The position numbers and the translations under genes were made by a program. This document shows, one piece after another, positions 4,939 to 5,597 of a stretch of DNA of 5,597 bases. Numbering within the stretch: position 1 is the stretch's first letter; each line of letters opens with the position of its first letter. The notes below the pieces were generated by a model. That model was not told the DNA's origin. It made no database searches and saw only the letters and a program-made list of their open reading frames with translations. The stretch covers positions 1 through 5,597 of the forward strand of contig JAURKN010000246.1 of the NCBI GenBank assembly GCA_030831725.1. Direction: 5' to 3'. The stretch is from Ferruginibacter sp. (GTDB taxonomy: Bacteria > Bacteroidota > Bacteroidia > Chitinophagales > Chitinophagaceae).

Positions 4939-5597
4939 TTGTCAACGCCGGTCTATCTCATAACGCCTCCGTTTACCCAGCTCAACACCCCATACCCTGC
5001 CACCGCCTACCTTAAAGGTTTTCTTCATACCAAGTCAATCGATTCATTCCAAAGCGATCTGGGAATAGAGGTTTTATTGAAACTCTTTTCACGACAAGGC
5101 TTGGAGGACATCTTCAATGAATGTGAGAACGAAACTGACAATCTTTCCGAAAATAGCAAGAGAACCCTCTTACTAAAAAACAGATACCTTCAAACCATTG
5201 AAACCGTAATTTCATTTCTGCAAGGAAAGCTTCCTACGATGGCTTATCAGATCGCTTCAGGCAAATTTTTGCCACAAGGAAATAGATTTGAGCAGACCGA
5301 AGATTTGCAGTGGGCTTTTGGCGTTATGGGCATACAGGACAAGGCGAAGCACCTAGCTACACTTTATCTTGAAGACCTTGGCGATTTCATACAAGAAAAC
5401 ATCGACGCTCATTTCGGATTCAGCAGATATGCTGAAAAAATCGGACGATGTGCGAATAAGTTTGATGAAATATATGATGTACTTCAACAACCTCTTTCTT
5501 ATGTCGACAAAATTACAATTTCCATACTTGAAGAAAGAATCAATCAGGTAGAGCCGGAATTGGTTTGCTTGTCGGTTCCCTTTCCGGGCAATCTGCT
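4939..5597 (+). CDS. Radical SAM protein with B12-binding-like N-terminal domain, 3'-truncated by window edge
   Basis: The frame is open from 4918 to the right edge; 219 residues are seen from a TTG at 4939. An in-frame TAG at 4915-4917 excludes a longer form, and the first in-frame ATG is about 100 codons in, after conserved sequence, so TTG is the only sensible start (M-S-T-P-V-Y-L-I-T-P-P-F). The strand followed by P-P-F-T-Q-L-N-T-P-Y-P-A-T-A-Y-L-K-G-F-L (10-29), then S-D-L-G-I-E-V (39-45) and L-V-C-L-S-V-P-F-P-G-N-L (208-219), matches my memory of the N-terminal part of B12-binding/radical SAM proteins in Bacteroidota. The CxxxCxxC iron-sulphur motif would lie beyond the window, so the radical SAM assignment is not proven here. 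Substrate unknown. It is transcribed divergently from msrBA. Confidence 0.7.
   Translation, partial: MSTPVYLITPPFTQLNTPYPATAYLKGFLHTKSIDSFQSDLGIEVLLKLFSRQGLEDIFNECENETDNLSENSKRTLLLKNRYLQTIETVISFLQGKLPTMAYQIASGKFLPQGNRFEQTEDLQWAFGVMGIQDKAKHLATLYLEDLGDFIQENIDAHFGFSRYAEKIGRCANKFDEIYDVLQQPLSYVDKITISILEERINQVEPELVCLSVPFPGNL

Noticed and set aside
5369..5551. Plus-strand frame of 60 codons near the right edge
   Set aside because: It is out of frame within the radical SAM coding region, whose own frame stays open across it.

Overview
The window looks like a chromosomal segment of a Bacteroidota bacterium; I cannot fix the order. The evidence is AT-rich DNA, start codons preceded by A-rich stretches rather than Shine-Dalgarno sites, several SPII/SPI-exported proteins of types common in that phylum (an MbnP family protein, a B/A-ordered methionine sulfoxide reductase lipoprotein, a Cys-Ser-Ser-Ser-Lys lipoprotein), and TTG/TAnnTTTG-like promoter remnants. 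I see no tRNA, rRNA, CRISPR array, insertion sequence or prophage.

Layout. (1) Bases 1-933 (+): a phosphofructokinase-2 (PfkB) gene missing only its first few codons at the left edge. (2) Bases 934-1065: a non-coding gap with two stem-loops, the better one at 1009-1038. (3) Bases 1066-2889 (+): five tightly packed genes that probably form one operon: a YtxH-type glycine-rich membrane anchor protein, a two-helix PF07332 'holin family' membrane protein, a small coiled-coil protein (14-base overlap with the preceding gene), a dodecin family protein and a tyrosine-rich lipoprotein. (4) Bases 2910-4782 (-), convergent with the operon: a lipoprotein MsrB-MsrA fusion followed by a secreted MbnP family protein. 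(5) Bases 4783-4938: a divergent regulatory gap with a long inverted repeat and a short palindrome. (6) Bases 4939-5597 (+): the 5' part of a radical SAM/B12-binding-like protein that appears to start at TTG and runs off the right edge.

How they may work together. The five-gene cluster reads as an inner-membrane/envelope stress module. Its first three members have the same architecture and order as the enterobacterial YqjD-YqjE-YqjK set. The neighbouring MsrBA lipoprotein repairs oxidised methionine outside the cytoplasm, and MbnP is a periplasmic copper-related family. A shared stress or copper/oxidant theme is an inference from proximity only. The points most worth following are the dodecin that lacks the classical flavin-stacking tryptophan, the MbnP gene with no MbnH-type dihaem partner in view, the unrecognised tyrosine-rich lipoprotein and the structured intergenic regions.
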